The notes under the pieces: generated by a model
Database searches by the model: none
What the model was told of the DNA's origin: nothing
The model's input: the letters and a program-made list of their open reading frames with translations, nothing else
DNA from: Umezawaea sp049997955
Lineage (GTDB): Bacteria > Actinomycetota > Actinomycetes > Mycobacteriales > Pseudonocardiaceae
Direction of reading: 5' to 3'
Length of the DNA stretch: 64,000 bases
Assembly: GCA_049997955.1 (NCBI GenBank)
Contig: JAEBDY010000009.1
Span: forward strand, 372,001-436,000
Translations under genes and position numbers: made by a program
Part shown: positions 16,867 to 25,511 of the stretch, in pieces
How the letters are laid out: each line of letters opens with the position of its first letter
How positions within the stretch are numbered: position 1 is the first letter of the stretch

Positions 16867-17391
16867 GCGCAAACCGGTGAAGATGATCGCCAGGGTGCGC
16901 TCGCGGAGGTCGGCGTCCCAGCCGGAGTGCAGCGCGCCCTGGCTGGTGGCCGCCAACAGGGCCATCACCTCGTCCAGCAGCACGTTCGCGCGCACGACAC
17001 CGGCCGCTTGCGCCTGGTCGAGCAGGATGCCGACCGCTTCGCGGAGCAGTTGGAGCTGCTCGGAGACCCGGATGTCGACGCCGAGCAGGTCGACCACGGT
17101 CTTGCGCGAGGACGCGCGCTCGACCAGGTGGGCGAAGAACGTGAACAGCGAGGTGGCCGGATCTCCTTGGCGCACCAGGGATTCGACCTCTTCTGCCAGT
17201 TCTCGCACGAGTTCCTTCATCAGCGCGGTCAGCAGGTCGTTCTTGGTCGGGAAGTGCCGGAAGACGGTCCCGATCGCCACTCCCGCCTTGGCTGCGACCT
17301 CCTCGGTCGACGCGGACGCACCCTTGGCGGCGAAGACCTCGTCGGCGGCGGCCAGGATGCGTGTCCGGTTGCGCTGGGCGTCCGCGCGCAT
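16852..17391 (-). CDS. TetR family regulator, divergent from a SnoaL-like gene
   Basis: 179 residues. The N-terminal helix-turn-helix is typical (VAAKAGVAIGTVFRHFPTK). ATG at 17391, preceded by GAAGGGA, is preferred over a GTG at 17421 because that codon lies inside the operator palindrome. The gene is transcribed away from the SnoaL-like gene, and two copies of a TGAG(N6)CTCA palindrome lie between the two, one overlapping the -10 of both promoters. This is the standard autoregulated TetR pair, so the neighbour is its likely target. Confidence 0.9.
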   Translation of the reverse strand: MRADAQRNRTRILAAADEVFAAKGASASTEEVAAKAGVAIGTVFRHFPTKNDLLTALMKELVRELAEEVESLVRQGDPATSLFTFFAHLVERASSRKTVVDLLGVDIRVSEQLQLLREAVGILLDQAQAAGVVRANVLLDEVMALLAATSQGALHSGWDADLRERTLAIIFTGLRSAQL

Positions 17392-17404
17392 CGCGTTCCC
17401 TTCG

Positions 17405-17434
17405 TTGACAAGCTGAGTCACGACTCATTATCGT
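17405..17434 (+). promoter_or_regulatory. Promoter of the SnoaL-like gene with an operator in its spacer
   Basis: TTGACA (17405-17410) and TATCGT (17429-17434) are 18 bases apart. The palindrome TGAGTCACGACTCA fills the spacer. On the other strand GATAAT (17432-17427) can serve as the -10 of the tetR gene, so a bound repressor would block both. Confidence 0.6.
17414..17427. promoter_or_regulatory. TetR operator, copy 1
   Basis: TGAGTCACGACTCA is an inverted repeat with six-base arms and a two-base centre, sitting between the -35 and -10 of the SnoaL-like gene. Confidence 0.75.
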
Positions 17435-17441
17435 CCGAACC

Positions 17442-17455
17442 TGAGTCTTCGCTCA
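17442..17455. promoter_or_regulatory. TetR operator, copy 2
   Basis: TGAGTCTTCGCTCA resembles copy 1 (outer bases TGAG and CTCA kept) with centres 28 bases apart. It lies just upstream of the SnoaL-like gene. Confidence 0.6.
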
Positions 17456-17473
17456 TCTTAATGGAGGGGTCCG

Positions 17474-17872
17474 ATGACCGCACGAGAGGTGTACGAGTCG
17501 ATGTGCCGAGCCTGGATCGAGGATCCGGCGGCCCTCGACGACCTGTGGACCGAGGACGTCGTGGTGGAGGTGCCGTTCGCCGCGCCGGGTAGACCCAGGC
17601 GGTTCGACGGGCGGGACTCGTTCGTCGCGTTCGCCAAGGCGGGGCGCGAGGCGTTGCCGGTGCGGATCGAGGACTGCCGGGACGTCGTGGTCCACGAGAC
17701 GGCCGACCCCGACATGATCGTGGTCGAGTACGTGCTGGTCGGGCGGTCGACGATCACCGGCACGCAGGGCTCCGCAGCGTTCATCGGAGTGCTGCGGGCG
17801 CGTGACGGCAAGATCGCGCACTGGCGCGAGTACCAGGACACGATGGGCATGGCCGCCGCGTTCGCGGGATGA
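17474..17872 (+). CDS. SnoaL-like / NTF2-fold protein
   Basis: 132 residues of the NTF2-like fold (SnoaL-type). The pattern of an N-terminal helix, WTEDVVVEVPFAAPG, FDGRDSFVAFAKAGRE and the terminal GKIAHWREYQDT is typical. Members are small ketosteroid-isomerase-like enzymes or ligand-binding proteins of the cytoplasm. GGAGGGG lies seven bases before the ATG. The divergent TetR gene and operators suggest induction by a small molecule, perhaps the substrate; this is inference. Confidence 0.85.
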   Translation: MTAREVYESMCRAWIEDPAALDDLWTEDVVVEVPFAAPGRPRRFDGRDSFVAFAKAGREALPVRIEDCRDVVVHETADPDMIVVEYVLVGRSTITGTQGSAAFIGVLRARDGKIAHWREYQDTMGMAAAFAG

Positions 17873-17920
17873 GGCCTGCCGGGTACTCGGATTCCGCTCA
17901 GGAGCAGCGCACGCCGGGGC

Positions 17921-19051
17921 TCAGGGGCGGTGGAGGGCTACCAGGTCGTCGGCGTGGACGACCTCGCGGCGTTGTTCGGCGGGCAGTTCGTGGCTGGAGC
18001 GGCCGATGAGCGCGGGGAGTTCGGCGGCGTCGTAGGCCACCACTCCCCTGGCCACGACCTGGCCCGTGAGCGAGGCCAGCTCGACCACGTCGCCCGCCTC
18101 GAACGTGCCCTCCACGGCGGTGATGCCCGCGGCCAGGAGGGAACGCCTGCGGTCCACGACGGCGGCGACGGCGCCGTCGTCCAGCACGAGGGTGCCGTTG
18201 GCGTCGGCGGCGTAGCCGAGCCAGAAGCGGCGAGCGGTCAGACGGGTGCCGGTGGCGGCGAAAGCGGTGCCGACATCAGGGGTGCCGAGAGCGCGGGCGG
18301 CGTCGCCTGCACCCGCCAGGAGGACGGGGATGCCCGCGGACGCGGCGAGGGTGGCGGCGGCGAGCTTGGAGGCCATGCCGCCGGTGCCCAGGGCGCCGCC
18401 GGTGCCCGCTCGGACACCGTCCACGTCATCCGGTCCGCCCACCTCGGTGATGCGGCGGGCGTCAGCCAGGCGGGGATCGCCGTCGTACAGGGCGTCCACG
18501 TCGGACAGGAGGAAGAGGGCGTCGGCGCCGATGAGGTGGGCGACCAGCGCCGCCAGGCGGTCGTTGTCGCCGAAGCGGATCTCCTCCGTGGCGACGGTGT
18601 CGTTCTCGTTCACCACGGGCACGACACCCAGCGCCAGCAGGCGGGAGAAGGTGCGTTGAGCGTTGCGGTAGTGCGAACGACGGACCACGTCGTCGGCCGT
18701 GAGCAGGACCTGGCCGACGGTCAGCGAGTAGCGGCCGAAGGAGTTGGCGTACGCGTGGGCGAGCGCCAACTGGCCGACGCTGGCGGCGGCCTGCTGGGTC
18801 GCGAGGTCCTTCGGGCGGCGGGTCAGGCCCAACGGGGCCAGGCCCGCGGCGATGGCGCCCGACGAGACGAGCACGATCTGGCTGCCCGCGGCCCGGCGAG
18901 CGGCCAGCGCGTCGACCAGGGAGTCCAGCCGGGACGGGTCGAGCCCGCCCTCGGCCGTCGTCAGCGAGGAGGAACCGACCTTCACGACAACCCTGGTGGC
19001 CGAAGCCACCGCCTTGCGGGCCAACGAGAACTCCACGCCGCCGATCATCAC
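17921..19051 (-). CDS. proB: Glutamate 5-kinase ProB
   Basis: 376 residues. Phosphorylates glutamate to gamma-glutamyl phosphate, the first step of proline synthesis. The amino-acid-kinase domain spans about 16-265 with VVVKVGSSSL and the NENDTVATEEIRFGDNDRLAA block. A C-terminal PUA domain (about 280-370) is present, as in most bacterial ProB. The GTG start overlaps the obg stop; an ATG follows directly. The obg-proB order is conserved in actinobacteria, and the partner proA is about 5 kb away. Confidence 0.96.
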   Translation of the reverse strand: MMIGGVEFSLARKAVASATRVVVKVGSSSLTTAEGGLDPSRLDSLVDALAARRAAGSQIVLVSSGAIAAGLAPLGLTRRPKDLATQQAAASVGQLALAHAYANSFGRYSLTVGQVLLTADDVVRRSHYRNAQRTFSRLLALGVVPVVNENDTVATEEIRFGDNDRLAALVAHLIGADALFLLSDVDALYDGDPRLADARRITEVGGPDDVDGVRAGTGGALGTGGMASKLAAATLAASAGIPVLLAGAGDAARALGTPDVGTAFAATGTRLTARRFWLGYAADANGTLVLDDGAVAAVVDRRRSLLAAGITAVEGTFEAGDVVELASLTGQVVARGVVAYDAAELPALIGRSSHELPAEQRREVVHADDLVALHRP

Positions 19052-20499
19052 TCCTCGAAATCGTCCTCGTCGTACACACCGGGCAGGCGGCGGGCCTTCT
19101 TGAGCGCCTTGCGCTCGTGCGCGCCGATCCGGTCGTTGCTCTCCAGCCGCAGGTCGGTGCCCCGGCCGGTCATGGTCATCGCGATGCCCGCGGGCGTCGT
19201 CGGCTCCCAGTCGAACACCAGGTCGCCGATGGTGACCTGGGCTCCGGGAACGGCGCCGCGCTTGACCAGCACCTCTTCCACGCCCATGCGGGCGAGGCGA
19301 TCCGCGAGGTAGCCGACGGCCTCGTCGTTGGAGAAGTCCGTCTGCCGGATCCAGCGCTCGGGGCGGTCGCCCTTGACGATGAAGCCGCCCTCGGTCTCCG
19401 GGTCGTCGTGGACGGTGAAGCCGTCGTCGTCCACGGCGGTCGGCCGCAGCACGATCCGGGTCGACTCCTGCTTCGGCTTGGCCGCGCGGTACTCCTCGAC
19501 GACAGTGCCCAGCGCGTAGGTCAGCTCGCGCAGGCCTTCGCGGGTCGCGGTCGAGATCTCCAGCACCTGCAGGCCACGGGCCTCGATGTCCCCGCGCACC
19601 AGCTCGGCCAGCTCACGGGCCTCTGGCACGTCGATCTTGTTCAGCACGACCAGCCGAGGCCGGTCGCTCAGGTCGCCGCCCAGGGACGGGGTGTACTTCG
19701 CGAGCTCCTCTTCGAGCGCGTCGATGTCCGACAGCGGGTCGCGGCCCGACTCGAACGTCGCGCAGTCGACCACGTGCACGAGGACCGCGCAGCGCTCGAT
19801 GTGGCGCAGGAAGTCCAGGCCGAGGCCCTTGCCCTCGCTTGCGCCGGGGATCAGGCCGGGCACGTCCGCCATGGTGAAGACGGTGGCACCGGCGGTGATC
19901 ACGCCGAGGTTCGGGACCAGGGTGGTGAACGGGTAGTCGGCGATCTTCGGCTTGGCCTCGGAGAGGACCGAGATCAGCGACGACTTGCCCGCGGACGGGA
20001 AGCCGAGCAGGCCCACGTCGGCGACGGACTTCAGTTCGAGGACGAAGTCGCCACCCTCGCCGGGCTCGCCCAGCAGCGCGAAACCGGGCGCCTTGCGGGC
20101 CCTGGACGCGAGCTGCGCGTTGCCCAGGCCGCCACGGCCGCCGCGCGCGGCGATCATCCGGGTGCCCTCGCCGACGAGGTCGGCGACGATCTTGCCGTCC
20201 TCGGTCAGGACGACGGTGCCGTCCGGCACGCGCAGTTCGAGGTTCTCGCCGTTCGCGCCGTCGCGGTTGGCGCCCTGGCCCTGCTTGCCGTTCGTGGCGG
20301 CGGCGTTGGGGCGGAAGTGGAAGTCCAGCAGCGTGTGCACGTTCGAGTCGACGACCAGGACGACGTCGCCGCCCTTGCCGCCGTTGCCGCCGTCAGGACC
20401 GCCCAGCGGCTTGAACTTCTCCCGGTGCACCGACGCGCAACCGTTGCCACCCTCGCCAGCGGCGACGTGGATAACCACCCGGTCGACGAATCGGGACAC
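19048..20499 (-). CDS. obg: Obg/CgtA ribosome-associated GTPase
   Basis: 483 residues. A conserved GTPase acting in 50S subunit maturation and stress control. The glycine-rich Obg domain spans about 1-158 (GGPDGGNGGKGGDV). The G domain follows with the P-loop GFPSAGKSS, the G3 motif DVPGLI and G4 NKID. A C-terminal OCT domain is seen at about 335-420. The gene follows rpmA after a strong hairpin and overlaps proB. Length and domains are standard for actinobacteria. Confidence 0.97.
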   Translation of the reverse strand: MSRFVDRVVIHVAAGEGGNGCASVHREKFKPLGGPDGGNGGKGGDVVLVVDSNVHTLLDFHFRPNAAATNGKQGQGANRDGANGENLELRVPDGTVVLTEDGKIVADLVGEGTRMIAARGGRGGLGNAQLASRARKAPGFALLGEPGEGGDFVLELKSVADVGLLGFPSAGKSSLISVLSEAKPKIADYPFTTLVPNLGVITAGATVFTMADVPGLIPGASEGKGLGLDFLRHIERCAVLVHVVDCATFESGRDPLSDIDALEEELAKYTPSLGGDLSDRPRLVVLNKIDVPEARELAELVRGDIEARGLQVLEISTATREGLRELTYALGTVVEEYRAAKPKQESTRIVLRPTAVDDDGFTVHDDPETEGGFIVKGDRPERWIRQTDFSNDEAVGYLADRLARMGVEEVLVKRGAVPGAQVTIGDLVFDWEPTTPAGIAMTMTGRGTDLRLESNDRIGAHERKALKKARRLPGVYDEDDFEE

Positions 20500-20564
20500 G
20501 GGAACTCACTTCCAAAGGACTAGATCAAGAATTAAAGGGGACGGAACCCCAGGAGGGGGAAAAG

Positions 20565-20606
20565 CCGAGCGCCGTGTGTCCGCGTTGGCGGACACACGGC
20601 GCTCGG
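20565..20606 (-). terminator. Strong hairpin terminator or attenuator between rpmA and obg
   Basis: An 18-base-pair perfect stem (20565-20582 with 20589-20606) with a six-base loop lies 16 bases after the rpmA stop. On the minus strand it is followed by CTTTTCCCCC, giving a short T tract. It should end or reduce transcription from rplU-rpmA into obg. Confidence 0.8.
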
Positions 20607-20621
20607 GGGATCAGGTCAGAA

Positions 20622-20891
20622 CTACGCAGCGACCTTGGCCTCGACCGGCACGATGTTGACGGTCTTGCGACCGCGCTTCGTGCCGAACTCGACCGCGCCG
20701 GGGGCGAGGGCGAACAGCGTGTCGTCCTTGCCGCGGCCGACGTTCACACCGGGGTGGAACTTGGTGCCGCGCTGGCGGATCAGGATCTCGCCGGCCTTGA
20801 CGACCTGACCACCGAACCGCTTAACGCCCAGGTACTGAGCGTTGGAGTCGCGGCCGTTACGGGAGCTGGATGCACCCTTTTTGTGTGCCAT
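20622..20891 (-). CDS. rpmA: 50S ribosomal protein L27
   Basis: 89 residues. L27 lies at the peptidyl-transferase centre of the large subunit. The N-terminus MAHKKGASSSRNGRDS starts directly without the cleavable extension seen in Firmicutes. The segment GVKRFGGQVVKAGEILIRQR is highly conserved. It follows rplU by 14 bases and is followed by a strong terminator hairpin. Confidence 0.98.
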   Translation of the reverse strand: MAHKKGASSSRNGRDSNAQYLGVKRFGGQVVKAGEILIRQRGTKFHPGVNVGRGKDDTLFALAPGAVEFGTKRGRKTVNIVPVEAKVAA

Positions 20892-20905
20892 GGCTAGTCA
20901 GGTCC

Positions 20906-21217
20906 TCACTTACCGGTGATGCCGGTAACCTCGACGCGGGTCAGCTTCTGACGGTGACCCTGCCGCTTGTGGTAGCCGGTCTTGTTCTTGAACTTGTGGA
21001 TGCGGATCTTGGGACCCTTGGTCTGCTCGACGACCTTGCCGGTCACCGAGATCTTCCCGAGGGCCTCAGCGTCTGCGGTGACGTCAGTGCCGTCCACGAC
21101 GAGTAGCGCCGGGAAAGTGAACTCAGTGCCCGGGGCGCCCTCGAGCTTCTCGACCTCGACGACGTCGCCGACAGCCACCTTGTACTGCTTGCCGCCAGTC
21201 TTGACGATCGCGTACAT
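20906..21217 (-). CDS. rplU: 50S ribosomal protein L21
   Basis: 103 residues, normal for L21. L21 binds 23S rRNA next to L20 on the large subunit. MYAIVKTGGKQYKV at the start and KNKTGYHKRQGHRQKLT near the end are signature blocks. It is the first gene of the rplU-rpmA transcript. Its leader of about 125 bases has a recognisable promoter (21349-21378) and a duplicated CGTGAATCA at 21274-21282 and 21289-21297. Confidence 0.98.
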   Translation of the reverse strand: MYAIVKTGGKQYKVAVGDVVEVEKLEGAPGTEFTFPALLVVDGTDVTADAEALGKISVTGKVVEQTKGPKIRIHKFKNKTGYHKRQGHRQKLTRVEVTGITGK

Positions 21218-21348
21218 CAGGACGGAAGTCTCCTGCTACTCGACGGTGACGGGGCCGCGCGCGCCCAGGCTTTCGTGAATCACCATTACGTGAATCAGAG
21301 TCGCCGGGCTACACACGACAGGGCCCACCGGACGGCGGGCCGTGTACC

Positions 21349-21378
21349 AGGTTACGTGGCCGTGTGCGGCGAGGTCAA
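21349..21378 (-). promoter_or_regulatory. Probable housekeeping promoter of rplU-rpmA
   Basis: On the minus strand TTGACC (21378-21373) is followed after 18 bases by TAACCT (21354-21349). This leaves a leader of about 125 bases before rplU. The rest of the 21218-21500 gap shows no gene. Confidence 0.6.
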
Positions 21379-21500
21379 ACTGGGGTACGCGTGACCTGAT
21401 TCCCCTGGTCAGCAGTGGAAACGGAGACGCCGGGCAAGGCGATTCCACGGACTTTCGAGGCCTTCTCCCCCCACCGCTGGATGTGCTCGACGCCACAAAT

Positions 21501-21539
21501 GTCGAGGGGCCCGTGCCGGATCGGCACGGGCCCCTCGAC
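21501..21539 (-). terminator. Hairpin terminator after the RNase E/G gene
   Basis: An 18-base-pair perfect stem (21501-21518 with 21522-21539) with a three-base loop starts 13 bases after the rne stop. On the minus strand it is followed by ATTTGT. It isolates rne from the rplU promoter. Confidence 0.8.
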
Positions 21540-21551
21540 GGTGAAGCGCTA

Positions 21552-24350
21552 TCAGCCCTCGGTCACGCCGACGGGCGGGCCCGCGGGGCGGGTCGCCGCA
21601 CGGCGCGACGTCCGACGGCGAGGGGCGACCACGGCGGGCGGCTCCTGCTCGACGGGCTCGGGGGCGTGGCCGTTCAGCGCCGGTTGCGGCGCAACCGGCT
21701 CGACAGCCACCGGAGTCTCGACAACAGCCGCCACGACAGCCTCAGGAGCATCACCTACGGGCTCCTGGACCTGCTTCGCGGCGCCCGCGTCCCGGCGCGC
21801 ACGGCGGCGCTCCCGGTTGCGGTCGCGACGGTCGCGCTTGGCGCCGTCCTGGGCCGCCTCCGCGTCCTGGTCGAGCAGCACGGCCGCTTCGCTCGTGTCC
21901 ACAACGAGATCCACCACCGGGACGTCCGGAGTGGACGGTGCGACGGGAGCGGTCTCGACGACCTCGACCACCACGGGCTCGACCTCGACCGGAGTGGCCT
22001 CGACCTGCTCCGCCGCCTCGCCGCCACCGCGGTTGCGCTGCCGGGACTTGCGGCTCGGCTGCTGCTGTTGCGGCTGCTGCTGAGGTGCGGCGGGAGCCTG
22101 TGCCGGGGCACCGTGCGCGTGCACGGGGTCGGTCGACACCACGACACCACGGCCGCGGCAGTGCTCGCACGTGGTGCTGAACGCCTCCAGCAGACCGGTG
22201 CCGACCCGCTTGCGGGTCATCTGCACCAGGCCGAGCGAGGTGACCTCGGCGACCTGGTGGCGGGTGCGGTCGCGGCCGAGGCACTCGGTGAGGCGGCGCA
22301 GCACCAGGTCGCGGTTCGACTCGAGCACCATGTCGATGAAGTCGATGACGATGATGCCGCCGATGTCGCGCAGCCTGAGCTGGCGGACGATCTCCTCCGC
22401 CGACTCCAGGTTGTTGCGCGTCACCGTCTCCTCGAGGTTGCCACCCGATCCGGTGAACTTGCCCGTGTTGACGTCGATGACCGTCATCGCCTCGGTGCGA
22501 TCGATGACCAGGTAGCCGCCCGACGGCAGCCAGACCTTGCGGTCGAGCGCCTTGAGCAGCTGCTCCTCGATGCGGTGCTCGACGAACACGTCCGAGTTGC
22601 CGACGTGCTTGCGCAACCGGTCCTGCAGGTCCGGCGCGACGTGGCGGACGTACGAGTCGATCGTCTCCCAGGCGTCCGAGCCCTGGACGATCAGCGCGGA
22701 GAAGTCCTCGGTGAACAGGTCGCGGACAACCTTGACCAGCAGGTCCGGCTCTTCGTACAGCAGCTGCGGCGCCTGGGCCTTGGGGGTGGCGGCCTTGTCC
22801 TTGATGACCTGCCACTGAGCCTGCAGCCGGGTGACGTCGCGGCCCAGTTCCTCCTCGCCGATGCCCTCCGACGCGGTGCGGATGATCACACCGGCGTCCT
22901 CGGGGACGACGCGCTTGAGGATGTCCTTGAGGCGCTTGCGCTCGTTGTCCGACAGCTTGCGGCTGATGCCGGTGGCACCGCCGCCCGGCACGTACACCAG
23001 GAAGCGGCCGGGCAGGCTGATCTGCGTGGTCAGCCGGGCGCCCTTGTGGCCGATCGGGTCCTTGGTGACCTGGACCAGCACGCTGTCGCCGCTGGAGAGC
23101 GCCTGCTCGATCTTGCGGGACTTGCCCTCGAGGCCCGCGGCGTCCCAGTCGACCTCACCGGCGTACAGCACGGCGTTGCGGCCGCGGCCGATGTCGATGA
23201 ACGCGGCCTCCATGCTCGGGAGCACGTTCTGCACCCGGCCGAGGTAGACGTTGCCCGCCAGCGAGCCGGTGCCGGACGACGTCACGAAGTGCTCCACGAG
23301 GACACCGTCCTCCAGGACACCGATCTGGGTGCGGTCGCCGCGCTCGCGGACGACCATCGTGCGCTCGACGGCCTCGCGGCGCGCCAGGAACTCGGCCTCG
23401 GACAGCACCGGCACGCGGCGACGGCCCGCTTCACGGCCGTCCCGGCGGCGCTGGCGCTTGGCCTCCAGGCGGGTCGAGCCCCGGATGCTGCGCACCTCGC
23501 TCTGCGCGGCCTCGGAGTCGGCCTTGTCGTCCCGCGCGTCGCGGGTCTCCCGCACCTCGCGGACGTGCACGACCGTGTTCGGCGGGTCGTCCTCGGTGAT
23601 CGCGGGCTCGTCCTCGGCGCCGGTCTTGCGGCGACGACGGCGACGCCGACGGCGGCTGCCGCCGTCCGTGCCCTCGTCAGCGCCCTGGTCGTCCTGGTCG
23701 GCGGACGCTTCCGCGTCCTCCTCCTCGGACTCCTCGGCGCCCTCGTTCTCCTCGCCGCTGTCCTCGGCGCCCTTGCCGCGGCCACGGCCGCGGCGGCCCC
23801 GGCGACGACGGCGACGGCTGTCGCTGTCCTCACCGGACTCGTCGTCGGCGGCGTCGTTCTGGTCGGCATCCGCCTCCAGGTCCGCGTCCTCGTCGTACAG
23901 CTCGGCGGGCTCCTCGACGACCACCGGCTTCGCCCGGCCGCGACCCCGCTTGGGCGCGGGCTCCTCGGCCGGCGCGGGCGCGGTCGGCGCCATGAACACC
24001 GCGGACGGCGGCGCGAACAGCGGGGTGAACGCGGCCACCTCCCGGACTTGGCGCTCCGGGATCGCGGGCTCCTCGTACACCTCGACGTCGACCTCGCCGG
24101 AGACGACGTCGTCCCAGTCGAGGAGGCTCTCGGCGACCTTCAGCGCGACGTCCCGGCTGACGCTGGACTGGACCCCGCGCACCGTCTCGCCGAGATCGGC
24201 GAGCGCGGCCACGACGTCCTTGCTGCTGGCACCCAGCAGCTTCGCCAGCGCGTGCACCCTGAGCTTGGCCGGTAGATCGGCCAGTTCCGGGTGTCCGGAT
24301 GTGACGTTATCCCCGCCGGGGTTACCGGCGGGCTTGTCCGTGTTCGACAT
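21552..24350 (-). CDS. rne: Ribonuclease E/G family endoribonuclease
   Basis: 932 residues. The main endonuclease of mRNA decay and rRNA/tRNA processing in actinobacteria. The long N-terminal part (about 1-280) is acidic and Arg-rich and probably disordered. The catalytic core follows, with an S1 domain, the DNase I-like site DIGGIIVIDFIDM (near residue 665) with its catalytic Asp residues, and the zinc-link CEHCRGRG (near 728). A disordered C-terminal tail ends in a basic stretch. Flanking tails around a central catalytic core are the actinobacterial layout. The leader carries a small hairpin that could serve autoregulation. Confidence 0.95.
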   Translation of the reverse strand: MSNTDKPAGNPGGDNVTSGHPELADLPAKLRVHALAKLLGASSKDVVAALADLGETVRGVQSSVSRDVALKVAESLLDWDDVVSGEVDVEVYEEPAIPERQVREVAAFTPLFAPPSAVFMAPTAPAPAEEPAPKRGRGRAKPVVVEEPAELYDEDADLEADADQNDAADDESGEDSDSRRRRRRGRRGRGRGKGAEDSGEENEGAEESEEEDAEASADQDDQGADEGTDGGSRRRRRRRRRKTGAEDEPAITEDDPPNTVVHVREVRETRDARDDKADSEAAQSEVRSIRGSTRLEAKRQRRRDGREAGRRRVPVLSEAEFLARREAVERTMVVRERGDRTQIGVLEDGVLVEHFVTSSGTGSLAGNVYLGRVQNVLPSMEAAFIDIGRGRNAVLYAGEVDWDAAGLEGKSRKIEQALSSGDSVLVQVTKDPIGHKGARLTTQISLPGRFLVYVPGGGATGISRKLSDNERKRLKDILKRVVPEDAGVIIRTASEGIGEEELGRDVTRLQAQWQVIKDKAATPKAQAPQLLYEEPDLLVKVVRDLFTEDFSALIVQGSDAWETIDSYVRHVAPDLQDRLRKHVGNSDVFVEHRIEEQLLKALDRKVWLPSGGYLVIDRTEAMTVIDVNTGKFTGSGGNLEETVTRNNLESAEEIVRQLRLRDIGGIIVIDFIDMVLESNRDLVLRRLTECLGRDRTRHQVAEVTSLGLVQMTRKRVGTGLLEAFSTTCEHCRGRGVVVSTDPVHAHGAPAQAPAAPQQQPQQQQPSRKSRQRNRGGGEAAEQVEATPVEVEPVVVEVVETAPVAPSTPDVPVVDLVVDTSEAAVLLDQDAEAAQDGAKRDRRDRNRERRRARRDAGAAKQVQEPVGDAPEAVVAAVVETPVAVEPVAPQPALNGHAPEPVEQEPPAVVAPRRRTSRRAATRPAGPPVGVTEG

Positions 24351-24371
24351 GCAGCTCCTCCGCCCCCGGGC

Positions 24372-24389
24372 GCGTCTAGGAGAAGACGC
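24372..24389 (-). promoter_or_regulatory. Hairpin in the RNase E leader
   Basis: GCGTCT-loop-AGACGC forms a six-base-pair stem 21 bases upstream of the rne start, followed by the GGAGGAG ribosome site. Such leader hairpins are cut by RNase E during autoregulation in enterobacteria. A similar role here is inference. Confidence 0.3.
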
Positions 24390-24516
24390 GGCCGCGCAGG
24401 GGCCTCTCTAGTCCACTCTCCACCGCGGCTGGCGGCGGGAATCCTTGCCAACGCCGACCGGTATCCGAGCTCTTCGAGCACGGGCGCACAGCCGGCAGGT
24501 CCTTACGAAAACGCCC

Positions 24517-25359
24517 TTAGCGGCGCCCCTGCTCCCCGGTCACCGGCTCGGACTCCGCCACCCTGTCCTGGGCTAACGGGTCTACCAGTCCACCATCGTC
24601 GTCGAGCCGTCCCTGCGCCATCCGGGTCGCCTTCGCGGGCACCGGCGGAGTCAGGTCGGCGACGACGCGGAGCGCGCTCAGCACGTCATCGGGTCGCACG
24701 GTAGGTGTTGTCTGCCGTACGACCGTCACGAGTATCCCACACGGCCGTGACAAATCCGGCGCATCGTGGCCTGCGTCGCTCGATTGGACCTCGACCAGGG
24801 CCGACACGACGGCAGGCCGGACGTCGATGATCCTCTTCCCGTCCTTGGTCGCGCGCTCCACCTCGACGGATTCGGCGGCGAGCAACGCGGCTACGGCGAT
24901 CCGCAGTTCGTCCGGCGACACGCCGTCCAACTCGATCCGCCACTCGCTCGCCTCGATGCGCTCGGTGAGGTTCCCGCCGGACGAGACGACGATCTCCAGC
25001 ACGTCCAGTCCGGGCGGCAGCGCCTCGTCCAGCGCGACCCGCAGCTTCTCGACGTCCAAGAGGTCCACGACCTGCACTTCGACGTACTCGGCCTCGCTGG
25101 CGACCCCGGTCGGGGACGCGCCGATCCAGGAGACCTTCGGCCGCGGGCTGAAGCCCTGCGAGTACGCCATCGGCACGCCCGCCCGGCGCAGGGCCCGTTC
25201 GAAGCTGCGCGCCACGTCGCGGTGCGAGGTGAAGCGCAGCCTGCCGCGCTTGGCGTAGCACAGGCGGAGCTTCTGCACCGCCGCGGCGGACGGGTTGTTG
25301 GGCTGCTGCTGGCGGCTCAGGGCGTGCTCCTCAGGGTGTGCCGCTGGGGTGACCGGCAC
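24517..25359 (-). CDS. TIGR03936 family radical-SAM-associated protein (DUF2344)
   Basis: 280 residues. The block KLRLCYAKRGRLRFTSHRDVARSFERALRRAG followed by PMAYSQGFSPRPK defines this family (core TSHRDVARSFERALRRAG). In most genomes it lies next to, or is fused with, a B12-binding radical SAM protein of the TIGR03960 type, suggesting they act together, perhaps in RNA or protein modification. Here that partner is at 32709-34700, about 7 kb away. The N-terminal 27 residues before the conserved block are variable, so GTG at 25359 is uncertain; GTG near 25276 (VQKLRL) is an alternative. The C-terminus is acidic and probably flexible. Confidence 0.88.
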   Translation of the reverse strand: MPVTPAAHPEEHALSRQQQPNNPSAAAVQKLRLCYAKRGRLRFTSHRDVARSFERALRRAGVPMAYSQGFSPRPKVSWIGASPTGVASEAEYVEVQVVDLLDVEKLRVALDEALPPGLDVLEIVVSSGGNLTERIEASEWRIELDGVSPDELRIAVAALLAAESVEVERATKDGKRIIDVRPAVVSALVEVQSSDAGHDAPDLSRPCGILVTVVRQTTPTVRPDDVLSALRVVADLTPPVPAKATRMAQGRLDDDGGLVDPLAQDRVAESEPVTGEQGRR

Positions 25360-25511
25360 CCCAACGGCCCAGGCTGTTACTCCAGGGGGACGGTACCGTG
25401 GTGGGGTTCGGCCCGTTGAGGTTGTCTGGTTCCTCGCACGTGGTTACCGTCCGCCTACAACGGTCGTCCAGCCCCCGTGCGACACAGTCCGCCCAGCGAT
25501 GGAGGTCCCCG

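Noticed and set aside
21342..24275. A 977-codon plus-strand open frame over the RNase E gene
   Set aside because: Antisense shadow of rne with no family motifs, no ribosome site and His/Arg/Gly-rich composition.
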